From contig CAJXFN010000064.1 in assembly GCA_913052655.1 (NCBI GenBank), positions 1-7,903 on the forward strand: a stretch of 7,903 nucleotides of DNA. Reading direction: 5' to 3'. The DNA is from an uncultured Flavobacteriales bacterium. Lineage in GTDB: Bacteria > Bacteroidota > Bacteroidia > Flavobacteriales > BACL11. A program made the position numbers and the translations under genes. This document shows positions 1 through 6,295 of this stretch, in pieces. Under the pieces are notes generated by a model that was not told the DNA's origin, did no database searches, and worked only from the letters and a program-made list of their open reading frames with translations. Each line of letters opens with the position of its first letter. Within the stretch, counting starts at the first letter, position 1.

Positions 1-60
1 CTCGAACCCACGACCTGCTGATTACAAATCAGCTGCTCTAGCCAGCTGAGCTATATCGGC
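1..60 (-). tRNA. tRNA-Thr (anticodon TGT), 3' end cut by window edge
   Basis: Read on the minus strand from position 60, the sequence folds as a tRNA. The acceptor 5' strand GCCGATA is at 60-54. The D-arm has GCTC/GAGC stems (51-48 and 38-35) around an AGCTGGCTA loop. The anticodon stem GCTGA/TCAGC (33-29, 21-17) closes a seven-base loop TTTGTAA, giving anticodon TGT at 26-24, which reads ACA threonine codons. The T-arm stem GTGGG starts at 11 and the TTCGA of the T-loop runs into the window edge, so roughly the last 16 bases (T-stem 3' strand and acceptor 3' strand) lie outside. From knowledge of flavobacterial gene order I expect further tRNAs and tuf beyond the edge, but this is not visible here. 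Confidence 0.95.
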
Positions 61-113
61 AATTTATCTAGTCCACTACTATAAAAGAACTCAATACTTC
101 CCCAAAAGGTCTG

Positions 114-143
114 CAAATGTATTAAAGTTTTTTATAATACAAA
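114..143 (-). promoter_or_regulatory. Bacteroidota-type promoter for the tRNA-Thr transcript
   Basis: On the minus strand a -33 TTTG (143-140) is followed after 18 bases by TACATTTG (121-114), matching the Bacteroidota consensus TTTG/TAnnTTTG. Transcription would start a few bases further on, near 107, leaving a leader of about 45-50 bases before the tRNA at 60. The gap 61-194 holds only this promoter and an AT-only inverted repeat (7-base arms at 146-152 and 156-162) that overlaps the bases just upstream of the -33. I see no strong terminator after hpf, so read-through from hpf into the tRNA unit is possible. Confidence 0.7.
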
Positions 144-194
144 CAAAATTTAGTGTAAATTTAAGAAATACGAATGTACTTCTAGTAAAACGAG

Positions 195-482
195 CTATCT
201 TCCTTTCTGTTTTAATACTTGTTTTCTCAATGCCTGAACACTTAAATCAATAGATTCCTCAAATGTATCACATTGTTTTTTTGCAAAGTACTCGCCTTTT
301 GAAGAATGAACACGTATTTCTGCAATCTTATTTTCAGGAGATTCTGGCTTCTCTATTTTTAAAAATACATCTGTCTTAATAAGACTATCATCTATTGATG
401 AAATCTTTTCTATTTTTTTATTAACAAAATCAACTAACTTTCTGTCTGGATTAAAATGAATTGATTGAATTTCTACTTTCAT
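195..482 (-). CDS. hpf: Ribosome hibernation-promoting factor, short form (HPF/RaiA family)
   Basis: Encodes 95 residues, the usual size of a short HPF/YfiA-type protein; there is no C-terminal dimerisation domain as in long HPF. The opening MKVEIQSIHF, the middle strand with IAEIRVHSSKGEYFAKK (about 53-69) and the final helix with EESIDLSVQALRKQVLKQK (about 75-93) fit the family's beta-alpha-beta-beta-beta-alpha fold and basic surface. Members bind the decoding region of the 30S subunit between the A and P sites and idle ribosomes under stress or starvation. The ATG lies 13 bases after the xerC stop with no SD, typical of Bacteroidota, so it is probably cotranscribed with xerC. Whether it promotes 100S dimers or silences 70S monomers cannot be told from sequence. 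The symbol hpf or raiA would both be acceptable. Confidence 0.9.
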   Translation of the reverse strand: MKVEIQSIHFNPDRKLVDFVNKKIEKISSIDDSLIKTDVFLKIEKPESPENKIAEIRVHSSKGEYFAKKQCDTFEESIDLSVQALRKQVLKQKGR

Positions 483-495
483 AAATTAATAGATT

Positions 496-1362
496 TTATG
501 CTCTTGGATGAGCTTGTTTATATATTGATTTTAAACGAGCGATTGTATTATGAGTATAGACCTGAGTAGCACTTAAATTTGAATGACCTAAAATCTCTTT
601 AATAGCATTAATATCTGCTCCGTTATTTAGCATATGTGTCGCAAATGTATGTCTAAGAACATGAGGACTTTTCTTTTCCAAACTAGAAACCATAGACAAA
701 TATTTATTTACTATAACATATACCTTTTTAGGTGTTAATTTACCCCCCTCAGAGTTAACGAAAAAGGTGTTATTTATATTATTATTCTCCGAAAATTTTT
801 TTAATTTATCTAATAAAATTGGAGGTAAAGGAATTATTCTTTCTTTGTTTCTTTTACCAATTACTTTCAATGTTGAATTTTGAAAATCAATATCTGAAAC
901 ATTTAAATTTATCAACTCGATAAGCCTAATTCCAGTCATGTAAAAAACGTCTAGAATTAGTTTATCTCTTTTACCTTCAAATGTTTCTGGAAAATTTATT
1001 TCTTTAAACAAATCTTCCATTTTAGATTCTTCTAAAAATATTGGAAGCTTCTTAGTATTCTTTGGAGAAACAATCTTTTGGGTAGGATTCTCCGTTATAA
1101 AATCTTCCATTAAAAGGAACTTAAATAGACTCTTTAATGTTGTAATCTTTCTATTTACAGATCTAGAACTGATACCTGAGTCTAATAAATTAGCAATCCA
1201 AGAACGTATAATGGAATGAGAAACCTCTTTAAGATTCTCAATTTCAAATTCTAATAAAATAAAAGATATAAACTGATTTAAGTCTGTCTTGTATGCAACC
1301 AATGTATGGTCTGAATATCTTTTTTCAAATTTTAAATAATTGAGAAATTTTTTTACTTGCAT
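496..1362 (-). CDS. xerC: Tyrosine recombinase XerC
   Basis: A 288-residue site-specific recombinase of normal Xer length. The N-terminal SAM-like core-binding domain spans about residues 1-90 (FLNYLKFEKRYSDHTLVAYKTDL). The catalytic domain has the complete set of active-site residues: R146 in TGIRLIEL, K170 in the GKRNKER beta-hairpin, H234 and R237 in HVLRHTFATHM, H260 in LGHSNLSATQ, and the nucleophile Y269 in VYTH. The C-terminal HPRA ending is typical of XerC. With XerD it would resolve chromosome dimers at dif. Position between rpsU and hpf is the conserved flavobacterial arrangement, so this is the housekeeping enzyme and not an integron or phage integrase. The start is the only sensible one (next Met is about residue 84). 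It sits only six bases after a terminator-like hairpin whose 3' arm holds a possible SD (AAAAAGG, seven bases before ATG). Confidence 0.93.
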   Translation of the reverse strand: MQVKKFLNYLKFEKRYSDHTLVAYKTDLNQFISFILLEFEIENLKEVSHSIIRSWIANLLDSGISSRSVNRKITTLKSLFKFLLMEDFITENPTQKIVSPKNTKKLPIFLEESKMEDLFKEINFPETFEGKRDKLILDVFYMTGIRLIELINLNVSDIDFQNSTLKVIGKRNKERIIPLPPILLDKLKKFSENNNINNTFFVNSEGGKLTPKKVYVIVNKYLSMVSSLEKKSPHVLRHTFATHMLNNGADINAIKEILGHSNLSATQVYTHNTIARLKSIYKQAHPRA

Positions 1363-1406
1363 GAAAAAACCTTTTTACTAGTTACGAAAATACTAATAAA
1401 AAGGTT
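1362..1406 (-). terminator. Terminator-like hairpin between rpsU and xerC
   Basis: On the minus strand the arm 1406-1392 (AACCTTTTTATTAGT) pairs with 1382-1368 (ACTAGTAAAAAGGTT): 15 base pairs, one of them G-U, around a nine-base loop at 1391-1383. The 3' arm ends in TT and is followed by TTTT (1367-1364), forming a U6 tract, then C and the xerC ATG. This is the shape of an intrinsic terminator placed 22 bases after the rpsU stop, although the stem is AU-rich (three G-C pairs). It would let rpsU be expressed at high level with reduced read-through into xerC and hpf. The 3' arm also contains AAAAAGG at SD distance from the xerC start, so it could act on translation instead of, or as well as, transcription. 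Confidence 0.6.
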
Positions 1407-1427
1407 ATGATTTAAATTAAATAAATT

Positions 1428-1619
1428 TTATTCTGCCTCTCTTAATATTTTAGCAGAATAAGCAGCTTTTTGTTTTTGAATTCTTAATCTTTGAGATTTT
1501 TTTATATATTCTTTTCTTCCTCTAATTTCTTTTAGAGTTCCAGTTTTCATGAATTTCTTTTTAAATCTCTTTAAAGCTCTATCAATTACTTCTCCTTCTT
1601 TTACAGGTATTACAATCAT
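1428..1619 (-). CDS. rpsU: 30S ribosomal protein bS21
   Basis: Encodes 63 residues, very basic, with the bS21 pattern: a conserved start MIVIPVKEGE, then RALKRFKKKFMKTGTLKEIR (about 14-33) and a Lys/Arg-rich helix ending in KAAYSAKILREAE. The Met chosen matches the family start. bS21 sits on the 30S platform next to bS18 and bS6. In Bacteroidota this pocket is known to hold the 16S rRNA tail and hide the anti-SD; a C-terminal tyrosine (Y54 here) lies where I recall the contact residue. A promoter ends about 23 bases upstream of the ATG, giving a short leader, and a hairpin terminator follows the stop, so rpsU can be a single-gene transcript. Unlike many Bacteroidota rpsU genes described as having an extended SD, the leader here (ACAAAGAA before ATG) contains no GGAG core. 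Confidence 0.96.
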   Translation of the reverse strand: MIVIPVKEGEVIDRALKRFKKKFMKTGTLKEIRGRKEYIKKSQRLRIQKQKAAYSAKILREAE

Positions 1620-1642
1620 TTCTTTGTATTAAATTTGGTTTG

Positions 1643-1672
1643 CAAATATACAAAATATTTTAACACAACAAA
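1643..1672 (-). promoter_or_regulatory. Bacteroidota-type promoter for rpsU
   Basis: On the minus strand TTTG (1672-1669) is followed after 18 bases by TATATTTG (1650-1643), a full match to the TTTG/TAnnTTTG consensus. The start site would fall near 1636-1638, leaving a leader of roughly 17-20 bases before the rpsU ATG at 1619. The -33 element begins only four bases after the stop codon of the upstream acyl-CoA dehydrogenase gene; apart from a weak AT hairpin (CAAAT/ATTTG, 1669-1682) no terminator separates the two units. Confidence 0.78.
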
Positions 1673-1675
1673 TGT

Positions 1676-2815
1676 TTATTTGATTATTTGTTTAGAAATA
1701 ACTAGTTTCTGAATCTCAGATGTGCCTTCACCAATTGTACACAACTTGGAATCTCTATAATATCTTTCAACAGGAAAATCTTTTGTATAACCATAACCAC
1801 CTAAAATCTGTACGGCATCCGAAGAGACCTGAACAGCAACCTCTGAAGAATAATATTTTGCCATTGCTCCTTCTTTAGTCATCTTTCTCTCTTCATTCTT
1901 TAAGTATGATGAATTATAAATCAACAATTCAGAAGCTTCAATTTTAGTTGCCATATCTGCCAATTTAAAAGCAATTGCCTGGAATTGTGAAATTGGTTTT
2001 CCAAATTGTTCTCTTTCTTTTGAGTACTGCAAAGCTGTTTGATAAGCTCCTTTCGCAATTCCTAATGATAATGCGGCAATTGAAATTCTACCACCATCTA
2101 AAACTTTCATAGATTGTATAAAGCCATCTCCAACACCTCCTAAAATGTTACTTTCATGAACCCTGCAGTTATCAAAAATTAATTCAGCAGTTTCTGAAGC
2201 TCTCATACCTAATTTATCTTCTTTTTTCCCAGATGAAAAACCATCTACACCCTTTTCAATTACAAAAGCTGTCATTCCGTGAGAATCACCTTTTTCTCCT
2301 GTTCTAGCAATTACTACAGCGACATCTCCAGAAATAGCGTGAGTAATAAAATTTTTCGCTCCATTTAAAACCCAATACTCTCCATCTTTAACAGCTGTTG
2401 TCGCCATTCCTCCCGCATCGGATCCGGTATTGTGTTCGGTTAAACCCCAAGCTCCAATCCATTCTGCAGTAGCGAGTTTAGGTAACCATTTTTTTTTCTG
2501 ATCTTCATTTCCAAATTGTAAAATATGACCAGTACATAGTGAATTATGGGCTGCCATAGACAAACCAATGGAAGGATCTAAAATAGATAACTCTTGGATA
2601 GCAGTCACATATTCTGTGTAAGAAAAACCACTTCCACCATACTCAGCAGGAACTAATACTCCCATTAAACCAAGATCTCCTAATTTTTTAAATACTTCAA
2701 CTGGAAAAATCTGATTATCATCCCATTGCCTTACATAAGGTGTGATATGTTGTCTTCCAAATTGCTGTACCATATCAGCTATCATTTTCTGATTCTCATT
2801 ATAACTAAAATTCAT
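1676..2815 (-). CDS. Acyl-CoA dehydrogenase (short/medium-chain type)
   Basis: A complete 379-residue FAD flavoenzyme, the normal length for soluble acyl-CoA dehydrogenases. These form the trans-2 double bond of acyl-CoAs and pass electrons to ETF. Visible parts: N-terminal helical domain (1-120) with LGLMGVLVPAEYGGSG (48-63); the flavin/substrate-binding stretch GAWGLTEHNTGSDAGG (121-136); middle beta-domain with LNGAKNFITHA (150-160); C-terminal helices with EREQFGKPISQFQA (267-280), QILGGYGYTKDFPVERYYRD (336-355) and IGEGTSEIQ (361-369). E363 in that last motif is where short/medium-chain members keep the catalytic base. The exact substrate (butyryl, branched-chain or glutaryl type) cannot be decided. 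Its ATG comes one base after the apt stop, so it is cotranscribed and probably translationally coupled with apt. Confidence 0.93.
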   Translation of the reverse strand: MNFSYNENQKMIADMVQQFGRQHITPYVRQWDDNQIFPVEVFKKLGDLGLMGVLVPAEYGGSGFSYTEYVTAIQELSILDPSIGLSMAAHNSLCTGHILQFGNEDQKKKWLPKLATAEWIGAWGLTEHNTGSDAGGMATTAVKDGEYWVLNGAKNFITHAISGDVAVVIARTGEKGDSHGMTAFVIEKGVDGFSSGKKEDKLGMRASETAELIFDNCRVHESNILGGVGDGFIQSMKVLDGGRISIAALSLGIAKGAYQTALQYSKEREQFGKPISQFQAIAFKLADMATKIEASELLIYNSSYLKNEERKMTKEGAMAKYYSSEVAVQVSSDAVQILGGYGYTKDFPVERYYRDSKLCTIGEGTSEIQKLVISKQIIK

Positions 2816-2816
2816 A

Positions 2817-3344
2817 CTAGTAAGTTGTTAAGCTAATTATATTATTTGAATATTTTCTTAATTTTTGCGATCCATTTAAAAATCCTAATTCTATAACAAA
2901 TGTATAAGCAGAAACATTTGCATTTAACTCAGAAATAAGCTCTGATGCGGCAACTGCAGTACCTCCTGTTGCAAGCAAATCATCATGAATTATCAAATTC
3001 CATCCTTTTTTCACATCTTTCTTATGTATTTCCACTTCAGCAGAATCATACTCTAAATCATATTTATACTTTAAAGTTTCCCCTGGTAGTTTTCCAACTT
3101 TCCTAATTGGAACAAACGGCACTCTTAGTCTATTAGCGAGTAAAAAACCAAATAAAAATCCTCTACTTTCTACACCTACAACAGCGTCACAATTAATCTT
3201 CTCTAACTTAACCAAAAAAGAATTTATTATTTCATCAACGATTAATGGATCAAGTAACAATGGAGTTATATCTTTAAAGTCAATTCCTTGTTTTGGAAAA
3301 TTCGGAATTGTTCTAATTACTTTATCTAATTTTTCTTGAATCAT
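2817..3344 (-). CDS. apt: Adenine phosphoribosyltransferase
   Basis: A 175-residue cytosolic purine-salvage enzyme that makes AMP from adenine and PRPP. From the ATG at 3344, the family blocks appear in order: FPKQGIDFKDITPLL (16-30), VGVESRGFLFG (56-66), VPIRKVGKLPGET (78-90), YDLEYD (95-100) and the PRPP-binding loop DDLLATGGTA (121-130). An in-frame TTG at 3353 would add three residues, but the ATG gives a length and start more like other APRTs and leaves a short leader after the promoter at 3370-3377. It is the first gene of a two-gene unit with the acyl-CoA dehydrogenase gene, one base downstream. The gap to agcS upstream contains a T9 run (minus strand, about 3400-3392) but no GC stem before it. 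Confidence 0.95.
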   Translation of the reverse strand: MIQEKLDKVIRTIPNFPKQGIDFKDITPLLLDPLIVDEIINSFLVKLEKINCDAVVGVESRGFLFGFLLANRLRVPFVPIRKVGKLPGETLKYKYDLEYDSAEVEIHKKDVKKGWNLIIHDDLLATGGTAVAASELISELNANVSAYTFVIELGFLNGSQKLRKYSNNIISLTTY

Positions 3345-3369
3345 TACAGACAATTAAATTACAATTTTA

Positions 3370-3377
3370 CAAATTTA
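3370..3377 (-). promoter_or_regulatory. Probable -7 element for apt-acd
   Basis: TAAATTTG on the minus strand matches the Bacteroidota TAnnTTTG -7 element, 25 bases upstream of the apt ATG. At the spacing used by the better promoters in this window (18 bases) the -33 position is TTTT inside a T9 run rather than TTTG, so this is a weaker match. It is the only candidate in the 86-base gap between agcS and apt. Confidence 0.45.
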
Positions 3378-3430
3378 ATAAAATTCAAATTAAAAAAAAA
3401 CTCACTTATTTCTATCTTTTATATTTAAAA

Positions 3431-5017
3431 TTAATTATTAAACATTATGAAGAAAAAGATAAAAATTAAAAACACTGTAAAAAATATTTCAAACTTCTCC
3501 GATGTTTCAATCTTCTTATACTCTTTTATCTGTCCAGAATTTAATCTGTATAAATATGAATCTAAATCAATTTTAACTTCCTTTGAGAGTATTAGCAAAC
3601 CAATTACATTGGGAAAAGCCATTGCAAGTATCATCATATCAGAAAAATCTAAGACAGCTCCTAACTTAACTGAGGAACCTATTACTATGAAAATTAAAAA
3701 TAATAATTTGTATGAATATTCTGAAAATTTACTTTTTCCAAATAAAAACGTCCAAGATTTAAGACCGTAATATGACCATGATATCATAGTAGAAAATGCA
3801 AACAAAAATATAGCTATTACTAAAATATATGGAAACCATGAAAATACTGAACCAAAAGCCTGGGAGGTCATTTGAGCACCTTCAACTCCTTGTACATTAT
3901 GAAATCCTGTAACAATTAGCACTAAAGCCGTCATTGTACAAATTACTACGGTATCAATAAATGGTTCTAAAAGAGCAACAATTCCCTCTGAAACTGGTTC
4001 ATTGGTTTTTGCAGCAGCATGTGCTATTGACGCGGAACCAACACCCGCTTCGTTTGAAAAAGCAGCTCTCCTAAAACCTTGAATTAAGACTCCAACTATA
4101 CCTCCAAGACCCGCAGCAGGAGCAAAAGCACCTTTGAAAATTAAAGAAAAAACACTTCCTATTTGATTGATATTCATTAAAATTATTATTAGTGCAGTTC
4201 CAACATACAAAATTGCCATAAATGGAACTATTTTTTCAGTAACATTAGCAATAGACCTTATACCTCCGATAATAACTACCCCAACTAAACCTGCGAGGAT
4301 CAAACCAAAAGTTGGCCCATATCCGGACAATAGAGGAAACTGACCTGCTAATTGGGCGTAGGCTTGATTCGCTTGAAACATATTACCTCCGCCAAAAGAA
4401 CCTCCTACACATAAAAATGCAAACAGAACTGCTAAAACTTTTCCAAAAAATGACAAATTAAATTTTGCTAAACCATCTCGTAAATAATACATTGGTCCAC
4501 CAGACACTTCTCCATTTTCATCAATTACACGATATTTTACACCCAAAGTACACTCTACAAATTTCGCAGACATCCCAAGTAATCCCGCTACAATCATCCA
4601 AAAAGTAGCCCCCGGACCACCAATTGAGATAGCTATCGCAACTCCTGCAATATTTCCTAAACCAACAGTAGCTGACAGAGCAGTTGTTAAAGCTTGAAAA
4701 TGTGAAACCTCACCCTTATCATTAGGGTCATCATAATCACCTTTAATCAAACCAATGGCATGTGAAAAACCTCTAATATTAATAAATTTCATTCTTAAAG
4801 TAAAGTAAATAGCTCCTAATACTAACCAAATCACAACAATTGGAACATCTGTTCCAATATCAAATCCTAAAGACCTGATTGGATCCCAAAAAATTATTGG
4901 AACCAAATAATCATTAACTATAGGTCTAAAAAAACCATCAATTGTATCACTTAAGGTTTCGGCTTTTACTGAAAAAAACGAAAAACACATCGAGATAAAT
5001 AGAACTATCTTTTTCAT
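3431..5017 (-). CDS. Sodium:alanine/glycine symporter, AGCS family
   Basis: Encodes 528 residues with many hydrophobic spans, an inner-membrane Na+-coupled amino-acid transporter of the alanine-or-glycine:cation symporter family (AlsT/AgcS/DagA-like). The family signature is clear: HFQALTTALSATVGLGNIAGVA (106-127), GGPGATFWM (133-141), SGGPMYYLRDGL (172-183), GGGNMFQANQ (209-218), and the segment RRAAFSNEAGVGSASIAHAAA (316-336) followed by EPFIDT (351-356). The N-terminus (1-20, MKKIVLFISM... to VKA-E) resembles a signal peptide, and about 35 further residues lie before the first standard span at about 57-75, a layout I associate with Bacteroidota members. The C-terminus ends in an extra hydrophobic span (511-526). 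Its ATG overlaps the stop of the upstream reductase gene (ATGA). Alanine versus glycine preference cannot be read from sequence. Confidence 0.93.
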   Translation of the reverse strand: MKKIVLFISMCFSFFSVKAETLSDTIDGFFRPIVNDYLVPIIFWDPIRSLGFDIGTDVPIVVIWLVLGAIYFTLRMKFINIRGFSHAIGLIKGDYDDPNDKGEVSHFQALTTALSATVGLGNIAGVAIAISIGGPGATFWMIVAGLLGMSAKFVECTLGVKYRVIDENGEVSGGPMYYLRDGLAKFNLSFFGKVLAVLFAFLCVGGSFGGGNMFQANQAYAQLAGQFPLLSGYGPTFGLILAGLVGVVIIGGIRSIANVTEKIVPFMAILYVGTALIIILMNINQIGSVFSLIFKGAFAPAAGLGGIVGVLIQGFRRAAFSNEAGVGSASIAHAAAKTNEPVSEGIVALLEPFIDTVVICTMTALVLIVTGFHNVQGVEGAQMTSQAFGSVFSWFPYILVIAIFLFAFSTMISWSYYGLKSWTFLFGKSKFSEYSYKLLFLIFIVIGSSVKLGAVLDFSDMMILAMAFPNVIGLLILSKEVKIDLDSYLYRLNSGQIKEYKKIETSEKFEIFFTVFLIFIFFFIMFNN

Positions 5018-5922
5018 ATAATTTTACTTTTTAATTGTTCATTAATAATTTTTAAACTCTCTTCAAATGAATGAGGATTATATCCTAATTCTTTAATAGA
5101 CTTATCTAAAATAAAACCAGTTTTTAGAGGCCTTACTGCTTTTTGACTTAATTTTGCAGTAGATATTCTATTTAGCTGATCGGTTGAATAATTATAGTAT
5201 TTTGCAATTCTTTCTACCATATCATAAATGCTCATTATATCTTTTCCAGAAGCATTAAAGATTCCAAACTTCTCCTTCTTAAAAGACAATATACAAGCAT
5301 CAGCCAAATCTTCTGCTAAAGTAGGAGCTCTGAATTGATCATCAATAATATTTAAGGAATCTCCTTTTTCTAAAGCTTCTTTAGCCCACAAAACAATATT
5401 TCCTTTTGACAAATGTTCCGCGACACCAAACACTATAATAGTTCTTAGTACGGTCCATTTGCAATTAGATTCTAATAATACAGTTTCTGATTTTAATTTA
5501 GACAGTCCATAATAAGATAAAGGATTCGGAATATCATTTTCAGAGTAAGGACCATTTTCTCCATCAAAAATAAAATCAGTAGAAATATGAATAAGATGGG
5601 CATTAATCTTAGTTGAAATATCTGATAAATATTTAACAGCATTTACATTTATAATATCACATTTCTCTTTTTGATCTTCACAAGCGTCTACATTAGTCAT
5701 AGCTGCTGTATTTATAATCACCTCTGGATTTTCAAACATAATCACTTTCTTTAACTCATTTTCATTTGTTATGTCTAAAGAAATATAACTATATCCTTCT
5801 TTTTCTGAAACACGATTCTCACCAATAGAAGTAGCAACTAATTCTACCGCATCATCTACCCTCAATTTATGAATAAGCTTTTGTCCTAATAATCCATTAC
5901 TTCCAGTAATTAATACTTTCAT
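5014..5922 (-). CDS. RmlD-like NAD(P)-dependent short-chain reductase
   Basis: A 302-residue extended/atypical SDR of the RmlD substrate-binding family (dTDP-4-dehydrorhamnose reductase-like). From the ATG at 5922: nucleotide-binding TGSNGLLG (6-13), NTAAMTNVDACE (71-82), HISTDFIFDG (112-121), catalytic Y138-x3-K142 in YYGLSK, and DDQFRAPTLAEDLADA (194-209). The open frame extends upstream to a TTG at 5982, but the added residues do not resemble the family, and that TTG would sit only about 10 bases after the -7 element at 5993-6000; the ATG opens directly with the Rossmann strand MKVLITG. No rmlA, B or C genes are nearby, so a role in dTDP-rhamnose synthesis is unproven; a stand-alone sugar-nucleotide or other reductase is equally possible. 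It overlaps agcS by four bases (ATGA). Confidence 0.87.
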   Translation of the reverse strand: MKVLITGSNGLLGQKLIHKLRVDDAVELVATSIGENRVSEKEGYSYISLDITNENELKKVIMFENPEVIINTAAMTNVDACEDQKEKCDIINVNAVKYLSDISTKINAHLIHISTDFIFDGENGPYSENDIPNPLSYYGLSKLKSETVLLESNCKWTVLRTIIVFGVAEHLSKGNIVLWAKEALEKGDSLNIIDDQFRAPTLAEDLADACILSFKKEKFGIFNASGKDIMSIYDMVERIAKYYNYSTDQLNRISTAKLSQKAVRPLKTGFILDKSIKELGYNPHSFEESLKIINEQLKSKII

Positions 5923-5992
5923 TAATAATATTTTAGTTTTAATGCAGGATAGTGTAAATAAATAAGTAAAATAACTCCACAAAAGAATGAAT

Positions 5993-6022
5993 CAAATATA
6001 AATATTTTTCTAAATCCCCAAA
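5993..6022 (-). promoter_or_regulatory. Bacteroidota-type promoter for the rmlD-like/agcS unit
   Basis: Minus-strand TTTG (6022-6019), 18 bases, then TATATTTG (6000-5993): a full consensus match with the same geometry as the tRNA and rpsU promoters. The predicted start near 5986 leaves a leader of about 60-65 bases before the ATG at 5922. No strong terminator is visible between the small coiled-coil gene (stop at 6074) and this promoter. Confidence 0.72.
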
Positions 6023-6073
6023 AATCTAATCTTTCTGACGAATATAAACACACTCCTAAAAATTGCTTTATCT

Positions 6074-6295
6074 TCATTTTTGTTTATCTACTATTTTTCT
6101 CAACTCTTTTATTTCCTGAATAATATTATTCTCTAATTCCATAATAGATTCTTCCATACTTAAAATTTGCTTCTCTAATTCTAGGATAATATCTTGTTTC
6201 TTTTTACTTTTCTGAATATCAATTATTAACCAAGCAAATGCAACAAGTTCTACTACTAGTAAAATTATTGTTAATGTAATCTGTGTTTTTTCCAT
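6074..6295 (-). CDS. Small single-span membrane protein with cytoplasmic coiled coil, function unknown
   Basis: Encodes 73 residues. Residues 5-27 (QITLTIILLVVELVAFAWLIIDI) form one hydrophobic span; the rest is charged and heptad-rich (LELEKQILSMEESIMELENNI, then IKELRKIVDKQK), predicting a coiled coil after a positive KSKKK stop-transfer patch. The lysines after the span suggest the coiled coil is in the cytoplasm. I do not recognise a named family. Its ATG shares one base with the stop of the PspC-like gene upstream (TAATG), so the two are almost surely cotranscribed and translationally coupled, which suggests a shared membrane-linked role. PspB, the partner of PspC in proteobacteria, is also a small protein with one span followed by a coiled coil, but I see no direct sequence match to PspB. 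Confidence 0.75.
   Translation of the reverse strand: MEKTQITLTIILLVVELVAFAWLIIDIQKSKKKQDIILELEKQILSMEESIMELENNIIQEIKELRKIVDKQK

Noticed and set aside
146..162. Inverted repeat AAATTTA/TAAATTT with three-base loop as an hpf terminator
   Set aside because: The stem is seven A-T pairs only and is followed by TGTTTG rather than a clean T-run; too weak to call and it adjoins the tRNA promoter.
496..1362. Tyrosine recombinase next to a tRNA gene as a sign of an integrated element
   Set aside because: The recombinase is a full XerC in the conserved rpsU-xerC-hpf order, is separated from the tRNA by hpf, and no attachment-site repeat or cargo is visible.
3386..3420. T9 run after agcS (minus strand) as an intrinsic terminator
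   Set aside because: No GC-containing stem precedes the run; the bases before it do not pair.
3447..3770. Plus-strand open frame of 107 codons
   Set aside because: It lies wholly antisense to the agcS C-terminal part, whose protein matches the AGCS family throughout; the antisense product has no recognisable features and no promoter.
5923..5982. Longer start (TTG at 5982) for the RmlD-like gene
   Set aside because: The extra 20 residues have no family similarity, the codon lies almost at the predicted transcription start, and the ATG at 5922 starts exactly at the Rossmann-fold strand.
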